From the NCBI GenBank assembly GCA_025938055.1, contig JAICQC010000105.1, positions 1 through 11,514 of the forward strand: 11,514 nucleotides of DNA, given 5' to 3'. A program made the position numbers and the translations under genes. This DNA comes from Anaerolineales bacterium (GTDB lineage Bacteria > Chloroflexota > Anaerolineae > Anaerolineales > Villigracilaceae). Within the stretch, counting starts at the first letter, position 1; each line of letters starts with the position of its first letter. The notes beneath the pieces are model-generated. The model did no database searches, was not told the origin of the DNA, and saw only the letters and a program-made list of their open reading frames with translations. Positions 1-6,303 of this stretch are shown here, piece after piece.

Positions 1-445
1 CCCAGATCGAGATCGGGAAGCTGGGCGAGAGTAGATTCTCGGCGAGGCTTTCCGCCCATTCAGGGGATGGATGGAACGGAGGGACGAGCATCGCTGCGTA
101 AAAATCCGTTTCCATGAGGCGAACGCGGTAGCTCCACAGTTCATAATAACGATAGCGTCTGGTTTCGATAAAAAGAAACCAGATCACTAGCAGAGTATTG
201 AGGATAATAATGCTATGGTGAATCTCTGGCTGGCTGAATGCCACCGATAAGGTGGCACCCGTGGCCACTACTGCCCAGTTCGTCGTCGTATCCAGGCGCT
301 GACGCCAGATGTTGGCGCGCTGCACTTCCGCACGGAAGAAATGTACCATTGCGGTGACGAACTCGCTGGTCTTTAAACGATAGCCGCGATAGGTCCACAC
401 GGGTTCTTCAGGGTCTTGAGAGGGAGGAGTTTTAGGGGTTGGCAT
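1..445 (-). CDS. DUF2270 predicted integral membrane protein, 3' end cut by window edge
   Basis: Reading the minus strand from an ATG at 443-445 gives an open frame that is still open at base 1, so about 148 N-terminal residues are visible. After a Pro/Lys-rich start come the segment FRAEVQRANIWRQRLDTTTN (about residues 37-56), a first hydrophobic stretch WAVVATGATLSVAF, a second hydrophobic stretch IIILNTLLVIWFLFIE, then RRYRYYELWSYRVRLMETDF. This order of an Arg-rich helix, two membrane spans and a Tyr/Arg-rich cytoplasmic segment is what I know as the DUF2270 family of predicted membrane proteins. No biochemical function is established for it. The ribosome binding site is modest (AAAGG, 5 nt before ATG). 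The gene is divergent from the CoA transferase and shares the 446-626 control region with it. The family call is from memory of the pattern; the membrane topology is visible directly. Confidence 0.8.
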   Translation of the reverse strand, partial: MPTPKTPPSQDPEEPVWTYRGYRLKTSEFVTAMVHFFRAEVQRANIWRQRLDTTTNWAVVATGATLSVAFSQPEIHHSIIILNTLLVIWFLFIETRRYRYYELWSYRVRLMETDFYAAMLVPPFHPSPEWAESLAENLLSPSFPISIW

Positions 446-486
446 AACTTACCTTTATCATCACGCATTCTTACTACAGGAGTGTA

Positions 487-502
487 CCCCATTTAAGTGG
501 GG
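487..502. promoter_or_regulatory. 16-bp near-perfect palindrome, candidate operator
   Basis: CCCCATTTAAGTGGGG reads the same on both strands except for one mismatched pair (7 of 8 pairs match). It lies in the divergent space between the DUF2270 gene and the CoA transferase, directly upstream of the putative -35 box at 510-515. That is where an activator or repressor dimer could bind. No T-run follows it on either strand, so it is not a terminator. The protein that would bind it is unknown. Confidence 0.4.
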
Positions 503-509
503 ATATTGA

Positions 510-538
510 TTGTTTTTTGTGATGGAACGGTTTATACT
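510..538 (+). promoter_or_regulatory. Putative sigma-70 promoter of the CoA transferase
   Basis: TTGTTT (510-515) and TATACT (533-538) are separated by 17 nt. The -10 box matches consensus at 5 of 6 positions and the -35 box at 3 of 6. Transcription would begin near 545, leaving a leader of roughly 80 nt before the ATG at 627. The site covers the in-frame ATG at 510, so it argues against using that upstream start. Confidence 0.5.
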
Positions 539-626
539 ACCCGCCGTACGATCCTCTTCAATTCCCAATCAAGTCACTGAATGTAGTTTCTTATCAAGCC
601 CAAACAAGCACAGTGGAAAAGAGATC

Positions 627-1835
627 ATGCGACCCCTCGATAACATTCGAATCTTAGATATCACCCGCGCCCTGGCGGGTCCGTACTGCACAATGATGCT
701 GGGAGACCTCGGCGCAGATGTGCTCAAGGTGGAACGCCCCGCGATGGGAGATGAAACGCGTGGCTGGGGTCCTCCCTTCGTCGGCAAACCCTACGGTCCG
801 TACCCTGGCGAATCGGCGTATTTTATTGCGGCAAATCGCAATAAGCGCAGCCTGACCGTTAATATCCAAACTGCAGAGGGACAGGAGATCCTCCGCCAGC
901 TGGCGGGAATCTCTGATGTACTGGTGGAGAATTACCGCACCGGAGATCTCGATAAGCTTGGCTTGGGCTATGCTGATTTGCATACTCTGTATCCCAGGCT
1001 CATCTATTGCTCGGTCAGCGGCTATGGACGCACCGGTCCCTACGCAAACCGTCCCGGTTATGACGCCGTCCTCCAGGCGGAAGGCGGGATGATGAGCATC
1101 ACAGGACCAGAGGAGGGACCTCCTTCCCGCGTCGGCATCCCGATTATCGACATCACCTCCGGGATGTTTGCGGCAACTGCGATCCTGGCTGCCTTGCACG
1201 CCCGCGATATCACAGGCGAGGGACAACTGGTGGACATCTCCTTGTTTGATTCACACGTTGCGCTTTTAACCAATGTGGCATCCAACTATCTCGTGGGAGG
1301 AAAGCCCCCACGGCGGTTGGGGAACGCGCATCCAAACCTTGTTCCTTACGATGCATTTTCCGCGCGGGATGGCTGGTTCGTGTTGGGTGTTGCGAATGAA
1401 AAACAGTGGGGATTATTGTGTGACATGCTGGATCGCCCGGAATGGAAAACCGAGGGGCGTTTTGCCGCCAATCGAGATCGGGTGACCAACCGGGAAGAAC
1501 TGGGGGACGAACTCAATCGAATCTTTTCTCAACGGGATGTGGACGACTGGCTTGCAGATCTGGTAAAGGCAGGGCTTCCCTGCGGGCGCATCAACTCCAT
1601 CCCGGACGTTTTTTCTCATCCCCAGGCGCGGGCACGCGAGATGACCCTGGAATCTCAACACCCAACGGCTGGCACAGTGCAATTGCCCGGCTTCCCTTAC
1701 AAACTTTCACAAACGCCGGCAGAGATCCACCGTCCGCCGCCGCTGCTGGGTGAGCACACAGAAGAGGTGCTGACGAGTTTACTGGGATATTCACCGCAGG
1801 AGGTGGTTTCGCTCCGGGATAAAGGGGCAGTATGA
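627..1835 (+). CDS. CaiB/BaiF-family (class III) CoA transferase
   Basis: This 402-residue protein has the usual length of formyl-CoA/L-carnitine-type CoA transferases, which move CoA between carboxylic acids through an aspartyl-CoA thioester. Family marks are the N-terminal nucleotide-binding segment LDITRALAGPYCTMMLGDLG with ADVLKVE (about residues 9-36), RNKRSLTVN (71-79), the LVENYRTG loop (99-106), YDAVLQAEGG (145-154), PIIDITSG carrying the likely catalytic Asp175, and GEGQLVDISLFD. The frame runs back to an ATG at 510, but I chose 627. The extra 39 residues are unlike the family, the region holds a promoter, and MRPLDNIRILD is a typical N-terminus with an A/G-rich site (GGAAAAGAGA) just upstream. 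The substrate cannot be told from sequence. No dehydrogenase, hydratase or decarboxylase partner lies nearby, so the pathway is open. The downstream cistron appears broken (see 1832-1906). Confidence 0.92.
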   Translation: MRPLDNIRILDITRALAGPYCTMMLGDLGADVLKVERPAMGDETRGWGPPFVGKPYGPYPGESAYFIAANRNKRSLTVNIQTAEGQEILRQLAGISDVLVENYRTGDLDKLGLGYADLHTLYPRLIYCSVSGYGRTGPYANRPGYDAVLQAEGGMMSITGPEEGPPSRVGIPIIDITSGMFAATAILAALHARDITGEGQLVDISLFDSHVALLTNVASNYLVGGKPPRRLGNAHPNLVPYDAFSARDGWFVLGVANEKQWGLLCDMLDRPEWKTEGRFAANRDRVTNREELGDELNRIFSQRDVDDWLADLVKAGLPCGRINSIPDVFSHPQARAREMTLESQHPTAGTVQLPGFPYKLSQTPAEIHRPPPLLGEHTEEVLTSLLGYSPQEVVSLRDKGAV

Positions 1836-1906
1836 AACTTGTGGTGATAGAAGCTGAATTAACAAATTTGATTCGACCCCATTTTACGGGATGCCGTTTA
1901 TTGTAA
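1832..1906 (+). pseudogene. 24-codon stub overlapping the CoA-transferase stop, possible truncated downstream gene
   Basis: An ATG at 1832 overlaps the CoA-transferase TGA as ATGA and is preceded by AAAGGGG with a 7-nt spacer, the arrangement of a translationally coupled second cistron. The frame stops at TAA 1904-1906 after 24 residues beginning MKLVVIEAEL. The sequence turns AT-rich within this stub. My reading is that a longer second gene of the operon once began here and was cut by a rearrangement. The peptide is too short to assign a family. It could also be a chance ATG. Confidence 0.3.
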
Positions 1907-1926
1907 ACAAGTTATATTCTCGAATA

Positions 1927-1957
1927 CATAGAATCTATGCATTTCTGTTCGCATAGA
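1927..1957. repeat. Cluster of CATAGA/TCTATG inverted repeats
   Basis: CATAGA (1927-1932), TCTATG (1934-1939) and CATAGA (1952-1957) sit within 31 nt. The first pair forms a palindrome around one base. The second pair extends to 7-bp arms (TCTATGC/GCATAGA) with a 10-nt gap. The same hexamer returns at 2115-2120 and as a 7-bp palindrome at 2811-2825. Function unknown; it may be a protein binding site or simply AT-rich coincidence. Confidence 0.35.
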
Positions 1958-2043
1958 ATATTGTTTAAGGACGGATGGCCCATTGATTGAATAGCTATTT
2001 CACCGACTGTAGGGAAGTATTCAACTATAGTTGTGTAATTTGG

Positions 2044-2072
2044 TTGCCCCTTCGAGTGGACGACCCTATAAT
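2044..2072 (+). promoter_or_regulatory. Putative sigma-70 promoter of the Kelch lipoprotein gene
   Basis: TTGCCC (2044-2049) and a full-consensus TATAAT (2067-2072) are 17 nt apart. Transcription would start near 2079, giving a leader of about 140 nt that includes the 2090-2112 hairpin. In AT-rich DNA a TATAAT can arise by chance, so the -35 match (4 of 6) is the main support. Confidence 0.4.
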
Positions 2073-2089
2073 CTGTACATAAGCTATTA

Positions 2090-2112
2090 TTATATAGAAC
2101 CATTCTATATAA
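2090..2112. repeat. Perfect 10-bp inverted repeat with 3-nt loop
   Basis: TTATATAGAA (2090-2099) and TTCTATATAA (2103-2112) are exact reverse complements around CCA. If the promoter at 2044-2072 is real, the repeat lies about 10 nt into the transcript and could be an operator or a 5' mRNA hairpin. It has only two G:C pairs and no T-run, so it is not a normal terminator. Confidence 0.5.
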
Positions 2113-2218
2113 CACATAGATTGAGCCACCACCTTCAGAAATTTATCTGACGGTTTAACCCAGCGTTGAAAGTTAATCAACAATCGCATCCCTAACAGAA
2201 AATTCGTGAGGGTCAATT

Positions 2219-2818
2219 ATGCCCAGGAAAATTTTCTCTCTGCTTTTCATAATTAACTTCGGACTGATTGTAGCTTCTTGTCGCCAAAACCCTGTTGGAT
2301 GGGTGATGCTTAATCCTGCATCTACCCCACCTAACTCAGGTGGAGGGGCCGTAGCCTACATGGCCAGTACGGGTAAAGCAGTCCTATTCGGTGGTACAAC
2401 AAATGAAAAATGGCTGGATGAAACATGGATTTGGGATGGTCAGAATTGGAGCCAAGCTGTCCCTAGGAACCATCCTTCTGCACGCGCAAAGCCAATAATG
2501 GTCTACGATCCATCGCGGAATAAAATAGTCCTATTTGGTGGTGTGATGAACCAAGTCTTGTTCGACGACACATGGGAATGGGATGGACAAGATTGGCACC
2601 TAATGGACACCAAACATCAGCCAACGGCTCGTTGTTGTCATGCAATGGCCTACGACCCTGTGCGGAAGAAAGTTCTGCTATATGGTGGACATGACCCCGT
2701 ACAAACTGTATTCTTCAATTTTTATGTTACCGGCTACACCAACGTCTCCACCCTAATCAACGTACAGCCCGACTTTGCGTTAAGTACTAAATCTCCACTT
2801 CTCCTAACTTATCTATGA
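2219..2818 (+). pseudogene. Kelch-repeat lipoprotein, truncated after about 2.5 repeats
   Basis: The 199-residue product starts behind GAGGG six nt upstream. It has a lipoprotein signal peptide: MPRK, a hydrophobic run, and a lipobox IVASC with Cys21, predicting export and lipid anchoring. Kelch-type repeats follow. Repeat 1 (about 42-79) has GKAVLFGGT...LDETWIWDGQNW. Repeat 2 (about 89-128) has YDPSRNKIVLFGG...FDDTWEWDGQDW. Repeat 3 (about 138-158) has AMAYDPVRKKVLLYGG and then stops matching. From residue 160 (base 2699) the last 40 residues show no repeat character and no DTW-WDG strand. Kelch propellers normally need five to seven blades, so this one is incomplete and probably a broken gene fused to unrelated sequence. 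Such proteins usually act as extracytoplasmic binding surfaces; no partner can be named. Base composition is lower in GC than the neighbouring metabolic genes. Confidence 0.7.
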
Positions 2819-2830
2819 CATAGATTTTTT
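2811..2830. repeat. 7-bp palindrome with T-run at the Kelch stop codon
   Basis: ATCTATG (2811-2817) and CATAGAT (2819-2825) flank a single A and are followed by five Ts. The TGA stop of the Kelch frame is inside the repeat. It resembles a terminator, but the arms are A/T-rich and the 1-nt gap would force a shorter stem, so termination would be weak. It shares the CATAGA motif with 1927-1957 and 2115-2120. Confidence 0.35.
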
Positions 2831-2873
2831 AGTCATCCTCTTCAGTGTGGGAGAATGCGGACTATACAAAATT

Positions 2874-2888
2874 AGCGGGGAATACGCT
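2874..2888. repeat. 15-bp direct repeat, copy 1
   Basis: AGCGGGGAATACGCT here is identical, in the same orientation, to 4408-4422. Counting the next three bases, 17 of 18 agree. Copy 1 is in the gap before the AraC gene. Copy 2 is at the 3' end of the exonuclease gene. The two copies bracket the AraC-exporter pair. Confidence 0.55.
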
Positions 2889-2968
2889 TGGAGATTGGTC
2901 ATCCGAAAAGAGCAATATCCTGCAAGACATCAAAAGGTGACTATGGTAAAACAAAGGGCGGAGATGTG

Positions 2969-3790
2969 ATGCTGAAAAAAGAATGGACCAAAATTTGGCA
3001 TAATCCCCAGCTCGATGTTGAACTTTTACACGCGTATTACGTTCAACACGCCTACCCGCGGCATAGCCATGATTACTATGTGATCAGTCTGATTGCAGGC
3101 GGACGCCAGTCCTTTACGCATCAGGGCACAAAACATCGCACGCCACCCGGCGGATTGATCTTGATCAACCCGGGTGCGGTTCACACCGGAGAGGCGGCTG
3201 ATGCGCAAGGGTTTGAATTGCGGGCGTTATATCCCTCCCTCTCCCTGATGGAAACAGCCGTCTTTGAACTGACAGGCCGCCGGGCGCTTCCCTTTTTCAA
3301 GGAAGTTTTAGTTGACCATCGCTGGGCAGCAGATAAAGTTTCGTCTCTACACAGAGCGATCCTGGAAGGAGCGGGCATGCTCGAATCTGAGTCGCGCATG
3401 CTCTGGATGCTGGCGAAACTCATTAAACGGTATGCCGACTTTGGCTCAAACGAAGGGCATCTGGGGAAAGAGAAAAGGGCAATACGGCAGGTACGCCAGT
3501 TTATTGAGGAACATTTCGCAGACAGCATTAACTTGAATACGCTGGCTCGACATGTGGCTCTTAGTCCCTACTATCTCCTGCGCGCATTCCGTGCCGAAGT
3601 TGGCATGCCGCCCTACGCGTACCTGGAAAGTGTTCGCATCCGGCACACCCAGCGACTCATCAAGGCTGGCAAGCCTCTGGCAGAAGTGGCTGCCGAAGTA
3701 GGGTTCAGCAGCCAGAGCCATATGACTCGCCAGTTCAAGAAGATCATCGGCGTCACGCCCGGTCAGTATGCCCGGCAGGTTCAATATTGA
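2969..3790 (+). CDS. AraC-family transcriptional regulator with N-terminal cupin sensor
   Basis: The 273-residue protein has the classic two-part AraC plan. Residues about 18-100 form a cupin-like ligand domain with RHSHDYYVISLIAGG (His32, His34) and LILINPGAVHTG (His72). Residues about 170-270 form the double helix-turn-helix: NLNTLARHVALSPYYLLRAFRAEVG, then PLAEVAAEVGFSSQSHMTRQFKKIIGVTPGQYARQ. The ATG at 2969 was chosen because GGAG lies 5 nt upstream and MLKKEW leads straight into the domain. An in-frame ATG at 2888 would add 27 Lys-rich residues unlike the family, and it sits in the repeat at 2874-2888. A weak -10-like TATACA is at 2863-2868, with no good -35. The adjacent exporter gene suggests this protein senses an amino acid or related metabolite and controls its export; that is inference from position. 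Confidence 0.93.
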   Translation: MLKKEWTKIWHNPQLDVELLHAYYVQHAYPRHSHDYYVISLIAGGRQSFTHQGTKHRTPPGGLILINPGAVHTGEAADAQGFELRALYPSLSLMETAVFELTGRRALPFFKEVLVDHRWAADKVSSLHRAILEGAGMLESESRMLWMLAKLIKRYADFGSNEGHLGKEKRAIRQVRQFIEEHFADSINLNTLARHVALSPYYLLRAFRAEVGMPPYAYLESVRIRHTQRLIKAGKPLAEVAAEVGFSSQSHMTRQFKKIIGVTPGQYARQVQY

Positions 3791-3798
3791 TCTGACTT

Positions 3799-4395
3799 AT
3801 GATAACCATGTTATTCCCCGTTATTTCCTACATCCTCATCTCGAGTTTTACCCCTGGACCCAGTAACATTTCGAGCGCATCCCTGGCGTTACTGCATGGC
3901 TATAGAAACACACTGAAATATCAGGCAGGTCTGGCAGCCGGCGTATTTCTGCTCATGTTTTTGAGTGGATTGCTTTCGACAACTTTGGCAACGACCTTTC
4001 CAGCCTTTGAACCTATCATGCGCTATATTGGCGCAGCCTATATCCTGTATCTCGCCTTTGGAATTCTTAAAGCCAGTTACACGTTCACGGAAAAAGAGGT
4101 CAAGCCATTAGGGTTTATACATGGATTTATGTTGCAGATCCTGAATCCAAAACTGTTTGTATATGCATTCACCTTGTTTTCTGCCTTCCTCGCCACCTTG
4201 ACCAAAGACATCAGCGTTCTCCTCCTGGTGGTGACTCTCCTGGCAGGAGTCGCGTTTTGCGCCACATCCACCTGGGCTTTATTTGGAACAGCCATTAAAA
4301 CTCACCTTCATCACCCTCGTCTGAACATGATCATCAACGTGCTCCTGTCGCTTTCCCTAGTGTACACAGCGGTATCATTGACAGGCATCATTTGA
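3799..4395 (+). CDS. LysE/RhtB-family amino-acid exporter, EamB-like
   Basis: This 198-residue, strongly hydrophobic inner-membrane protein has the length and about six spans of LysE-type exporters. The family mark TPGPSN is at residues 18-23, followed by HGYRNTLKYQAGLAAGVF, a central IGAAYILYLAFGI span, and FMLQILNPKLFVYAFTLFSAF. The pattern resembles E. coli EamB (cysteine and O-acetylserine export) more than LysE itself, but the substrate cannot be fixed. It starts 8 nt after the AraC stop and is surely co-transcribed with it. Two ATGs (3799 and 3808) are possible. Neither has a clear ribosome binding site, so translation may depend on coupling to the AraC gene. The stop is only 4 nt from the stop of the convergent exonuclease gene, with no terminator between. 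Confidence 0.9.
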   Translation: MITMLFPVISYILISSFTPGPSNISSASLALLHGYRNTLKYQAGLAAGVFLLMFLSGLLSTTLATTFPAFEPIMRYIGAAYILYLAFGILKASYTFTEKEVKPLGFIHGFMLQILNPKLFVYAFTLFSAFLATLTKDISVLLLVVTLLAGVAFCATSTWALFGTAIKTHLHHPRLNMIINVLLSLSLVYTAVSLTGII

Positions 4396-4399
4396 TTGA

Positions 4400-5278
4400 C
4401 TAGCGCCAGCGGGGAATACGCTCGGGAATGCGCAGCTCTCCTAACTCAGAGCATAACTTATTTAATCGTGGGTAAGCGCCCTGCCACTTCAGCTCATTGA
4501 GCTTTTCTGGAAGTGGGACATCCTCCCGCACCGTAGCTAACTTTTTATAGAGCAGTGCTTCCTCCCGTCGTTGCGAAAGGCTTAACGCCAGACTCGCGGC
4601 GCGCCCAGCACTAATACCGTTCACCTTCCACTTTCCGGGTTCCTCTGGGATTGCTTCCATATGCTTGTAATGCGCCAGCACTACGGAAGCAGATTTGGCT
4701 CCCCAGCCGGGGATGCCAGGGTAACCGTCAGCCGAATCGCCCACCAAAGCCAGCCAGTCCGGGATGGATTGTGGACTCACGCCATACTTTTCCACCACGC
4801 CCGCCTCGTCAATGATGATGTCTCGCCGGCGATCCCAGCAGACGATTTTGTTGCCTTCCACAAGTTGCGCCAGGTCCTTATCTGGCGAGCAAACGAGAAT
4901 CTGTTCCACGGACTTGTTCTTTTTGAAACGCCTCGCAGCAGTCCCCAACGCATCATCGGCTTCGAACTCTACCATCGGCCAGACCACAACTCCCAGAGCG
5001 GAAACAGCTTCTTCCGCCAGTGGGAACTGGGCAAGCAGGTTCGGGTCCACGCCTTCACTGGTTTTGTATCCTGTGTAAAGATCATTGCGAAAGGACTCGA
5101 TCACATGGTCGAAGGCAACCCCGACGTGTGTAACGCCGGGGCTGGTCAGAAGCATCAACAGGCTTCGCAGCAACCCAAGCGTCGCGCCGACCTCGCGTCC
5201 ATCGGGCGCCTTCTTGGGAGGCGCGCCGAAGTGATTGCGGAACAGTTCGTAGGTACCATCGACCAGGTGAATATTCAT
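4400..5278 (-). CDS. Stand-alone 5'-3' exonuclease of the FEN / Pol I N-domain type
   Basis: The 292-residue protein matches the 5'-nuclease domain of bacterial DNA polymerase I without a polymerase. Metal-binding acidic clusters are visible in order: HLVDGTYELFR (Asp7), FDHVIESFRNDLYTGYK (Arg and Lys for DNA contact, about 56-72), FEADDALG (105-112), SPDKDLAQLV (131-140, Asp133 and Asp135), and the helix-hairpin-helix GDSADGYPGIPGWGAKSA (180-197, with Asp181 and Asp184). It would cleave 5' flaps or RNA primers in replication and repair. An upstream in-frame ATG at 5335 exists, but MNIHLVDG at 5278 is the normal N-terminus and has AAGGA nine nt before it. This ATG overlaps the hydrolase TGA as ATGA, so the two are translationally coupled. 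Whether the genome also encodes a full Pol I cannot be seen here. Confidence 0.92.
   Translation of the reverse strand: MNIHLVDGTYELFRNHFGAPPKKAPDGREVGATLGLLRSLLMLLTSPGVTHVGVAFDHVIESFRNDLYTGYKTSEGVDPNLLAQFPLAEEAVSALGVVVWPMVEFEADDALGTAARRFKKNKSVEQILVCSPDKDLAQLVEGNKIVCWDRRRDIIIDEAGVVEKYGVSPQSIPDWLALVGDSADGYPGIPGWGAKSASVVLAHYKHMEAIPEEPGKWKVNGISAGRAASLALSLSQRREEALLYKKLATVREDVPLPEKLNELKWQGAYPRLNKLCSELGELRIPERIPRWR
4408..4422. repeat. 15-bp direct repeat, copy 2
   Basis: This is identical to 2874-2888. Here the sequence is inside the exonuclease gene, encoding its last residues on the minus strand. If the repeat reflects a duplication, this coding copy is likely the source and copy 1 a fragment. 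Confidence 0.55.
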
Positions 5279-6090
5279 TGAGAGATATCCTTGATGGGTG
5301 TATCGAGGAACGAATTGATCATGGGGACCAGCCAATCCGCACGATCGACCATACCAACGTGCGATGTACCAGGCAATATGGCGAGCTGTGAATTCGGGAG
5401 TCCGGGTGGCATATCACCAAAAACTCCTCCGCCAAGCAAACGGAAAAATTCCACGGCATGTTCCGGGCGGATGAGATCGGAGTCTCCGATCATAAGCAGT
5501 GTGGGCGCCTTGATGCCGCGGATCGCCTCCTCGGAAAAATCCCTGAGCTGTCGGTCCATCTCTGTCTTTTTCTCGAAGAGTCTATTGAAATCCTCCGGAC
5601 GGGGCGCTATGCGCATATACTCTTCATGCCACGGCGAACCATGCATCATTTCCGGTTTCATTTCGCCCATTCCCTCCATCAGCCCGGGGTGGATGCCGCT
5701 CAGTGCGTAGCCAATCGACATCAGGACCAGTTTGCGTACCATCTGAGGATGCCGGGTGGCGAAATGCAGTGCCACGCTGCCTCCGTTGCTGTAGCCGAGG
5801 ACATCCGCCTGTCCTATCCCCAATTGCTGGAGGACAGCAGCGACATCATCTGCCATGGCTTCAATGGTCAGGGGGCGGTCGATGTCCGCGGTGCGCCCGT
5901 GCCCTTGCAATTCGAACGCGATCACCTGCCGTCTCTCGGCAAGACCAGGCAGCATCTTTCCGAACGAGCTGCCGATCGCCGAGAAGGCGCCGTGCAGCAG
6001 AACCAGCGGTTGTCCCTCGCCATGGATCTCATAGTACATCTCAAGTCCGTTCACCGAAGCATAACCAGATTTTCGTTGAGTACTATTCAT
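5275..6090 (-). CDS. Alpha/beta-fold hydrolase
   Basis: The 271-residue protein has all parts of an alpha/beta-hydrolase catalytic site: the oxyanion-hole segment LVLLHGAFS (29-37), the nucleophile elbow LGYSNGGS with Ser101 (G-x-S-x-G), the acid in GDSD (Asp205), and the base in GTSHVG (His244). It has no signal peptide, so it should be cytoplasmic. Substrates in this superfamily include esters, lactones, amides and halides. A Met-rich lid region (about 137-150) gives no clear specificity. The start at 6090 has AGGA six nt upstream; an upstream ATG at 6126 adds 12 unlikely residues. A near-consensus promoter lies at 6210-6239. The last codons overlap the start of the exonuclease gene and contain its ribosome binding site, making a two-gene operon. 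Confidence 0.9.
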   Translation of the reverse strand: MNSTQRKSGYASVNGLEMYYEIHGEGQPLVLLHGAFSAIGSSFGKMLPGLAERRQVIAFELQGHGRTADIDRPLTIEAMADDVAAVLQQLGIGQADVLGYSNGGSVALHFATRHPQMVRKLVLMSIGYALSGIHPGLMEGMGEMKPEMMHGSPWHEEYMRIAPRPEDFNRLFEKKTEMDRQLRDFSEEAIRGIKAPTLLMIGDSDLIRPEHAVEFFRLLGGGVFGDMPPGLPNSQLAILPGTSHVGMVDRADWLVPMINSFLDTPIKDISQ

Positions 6091-6209
6091 AATATTTCCT
6101 GTCGTGTTATGGAATTTAAACCGCACCCGCCGCGTGGTCAGCCATCTCTTTGAGGTCCGGTATATCTGTATTTTACTGTAGTCCAGTTGTGCTTTTGTGA
6201 AATCGGCAG

Positions 6210-6239
6210 AATATATATTTCCCCCAAAACTTATGTCAA
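6210..6239 (-). promoter_or_regulatory. Near-consensus sigma-70 promoter of the hydrolase-exonuclease operon
   Basis: On the minus strand a perfect TTGACA (6239-6234) is followed after 18 nt by TATATT (6215-6210), 5 of 6 to consensus. Transcription would start near 6203, about 110 nt before the hydrolase ATG. It lies in the only sizeable gap (6091-6303) on the minus strand, so it separates this operon from the oxidase gene upstream. I see no terminator for the upstream operon in the gap. Confidence 0.65.
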
Positions 6240-6303
6240 CGAGGTCACTGCCCAGCCTGAGGTGGGAAGAATCGCTTCCTATGTGTACAAGGCAGGCACG
6301 GCG

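Larger units (their letters stand above)
1907..2218. other. AT-rich non-coding stretch with small inverted repeats
   Basis: No convincing gene lies here on either strand. The short minus-strand frames lack family character and ribosome binding sites. The sequence is clearly richer in A and T than the genes on both sides. It holds several copies of CATAGA or its complement, one perfect 10-bp hairpin (2090-2112) and a putative promoter facing the Kelch gene (2044-2072). It looks like foreign or degraded intergenic DNA. Confidence 0.6.

Noticed and set aside
654..1226. 190-codon minus-strand open frame
   Set aside because: Antisense to the CoA transferase coding region.
1889..1904. ACGG-GATG-CCGT followed by TTTATT as a terminator for the CoA-transferase gene
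   Set aside because: The stem is only 4 bp and does not extend, too weak to call.
2732..2764. GYTNVSTLIN in the Kelch tail resembles the GTP-binding loop of HflX (GYTN-x-GKSTL-x-N)
   Set aside because: The essential Gly-Lys is missing and neither flank matches an HflX GTPase; likely coincidence in an untypical tail.
2808..2969. Open frames in all three plus-strand phases between the Kelch stop and the AraC start, two of them protein-like
   Set aside because: None has a start codon with a ribosome binding site, all are under 55 codons, and I could not choose one; they may be remnants but cannot be supported as genes.
4661..5281. 206-codon plus-strand open frame
   Set aside because: Antisense to the exonuclease with its intact metal-binding motifs.
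5458..6153. 231-codon plus-strand open frame
   Set aside because: Antisense to the alpha/beta hydrolase, which has a complete catalytic triad, promoter and ribosome binding site on the minus strand.
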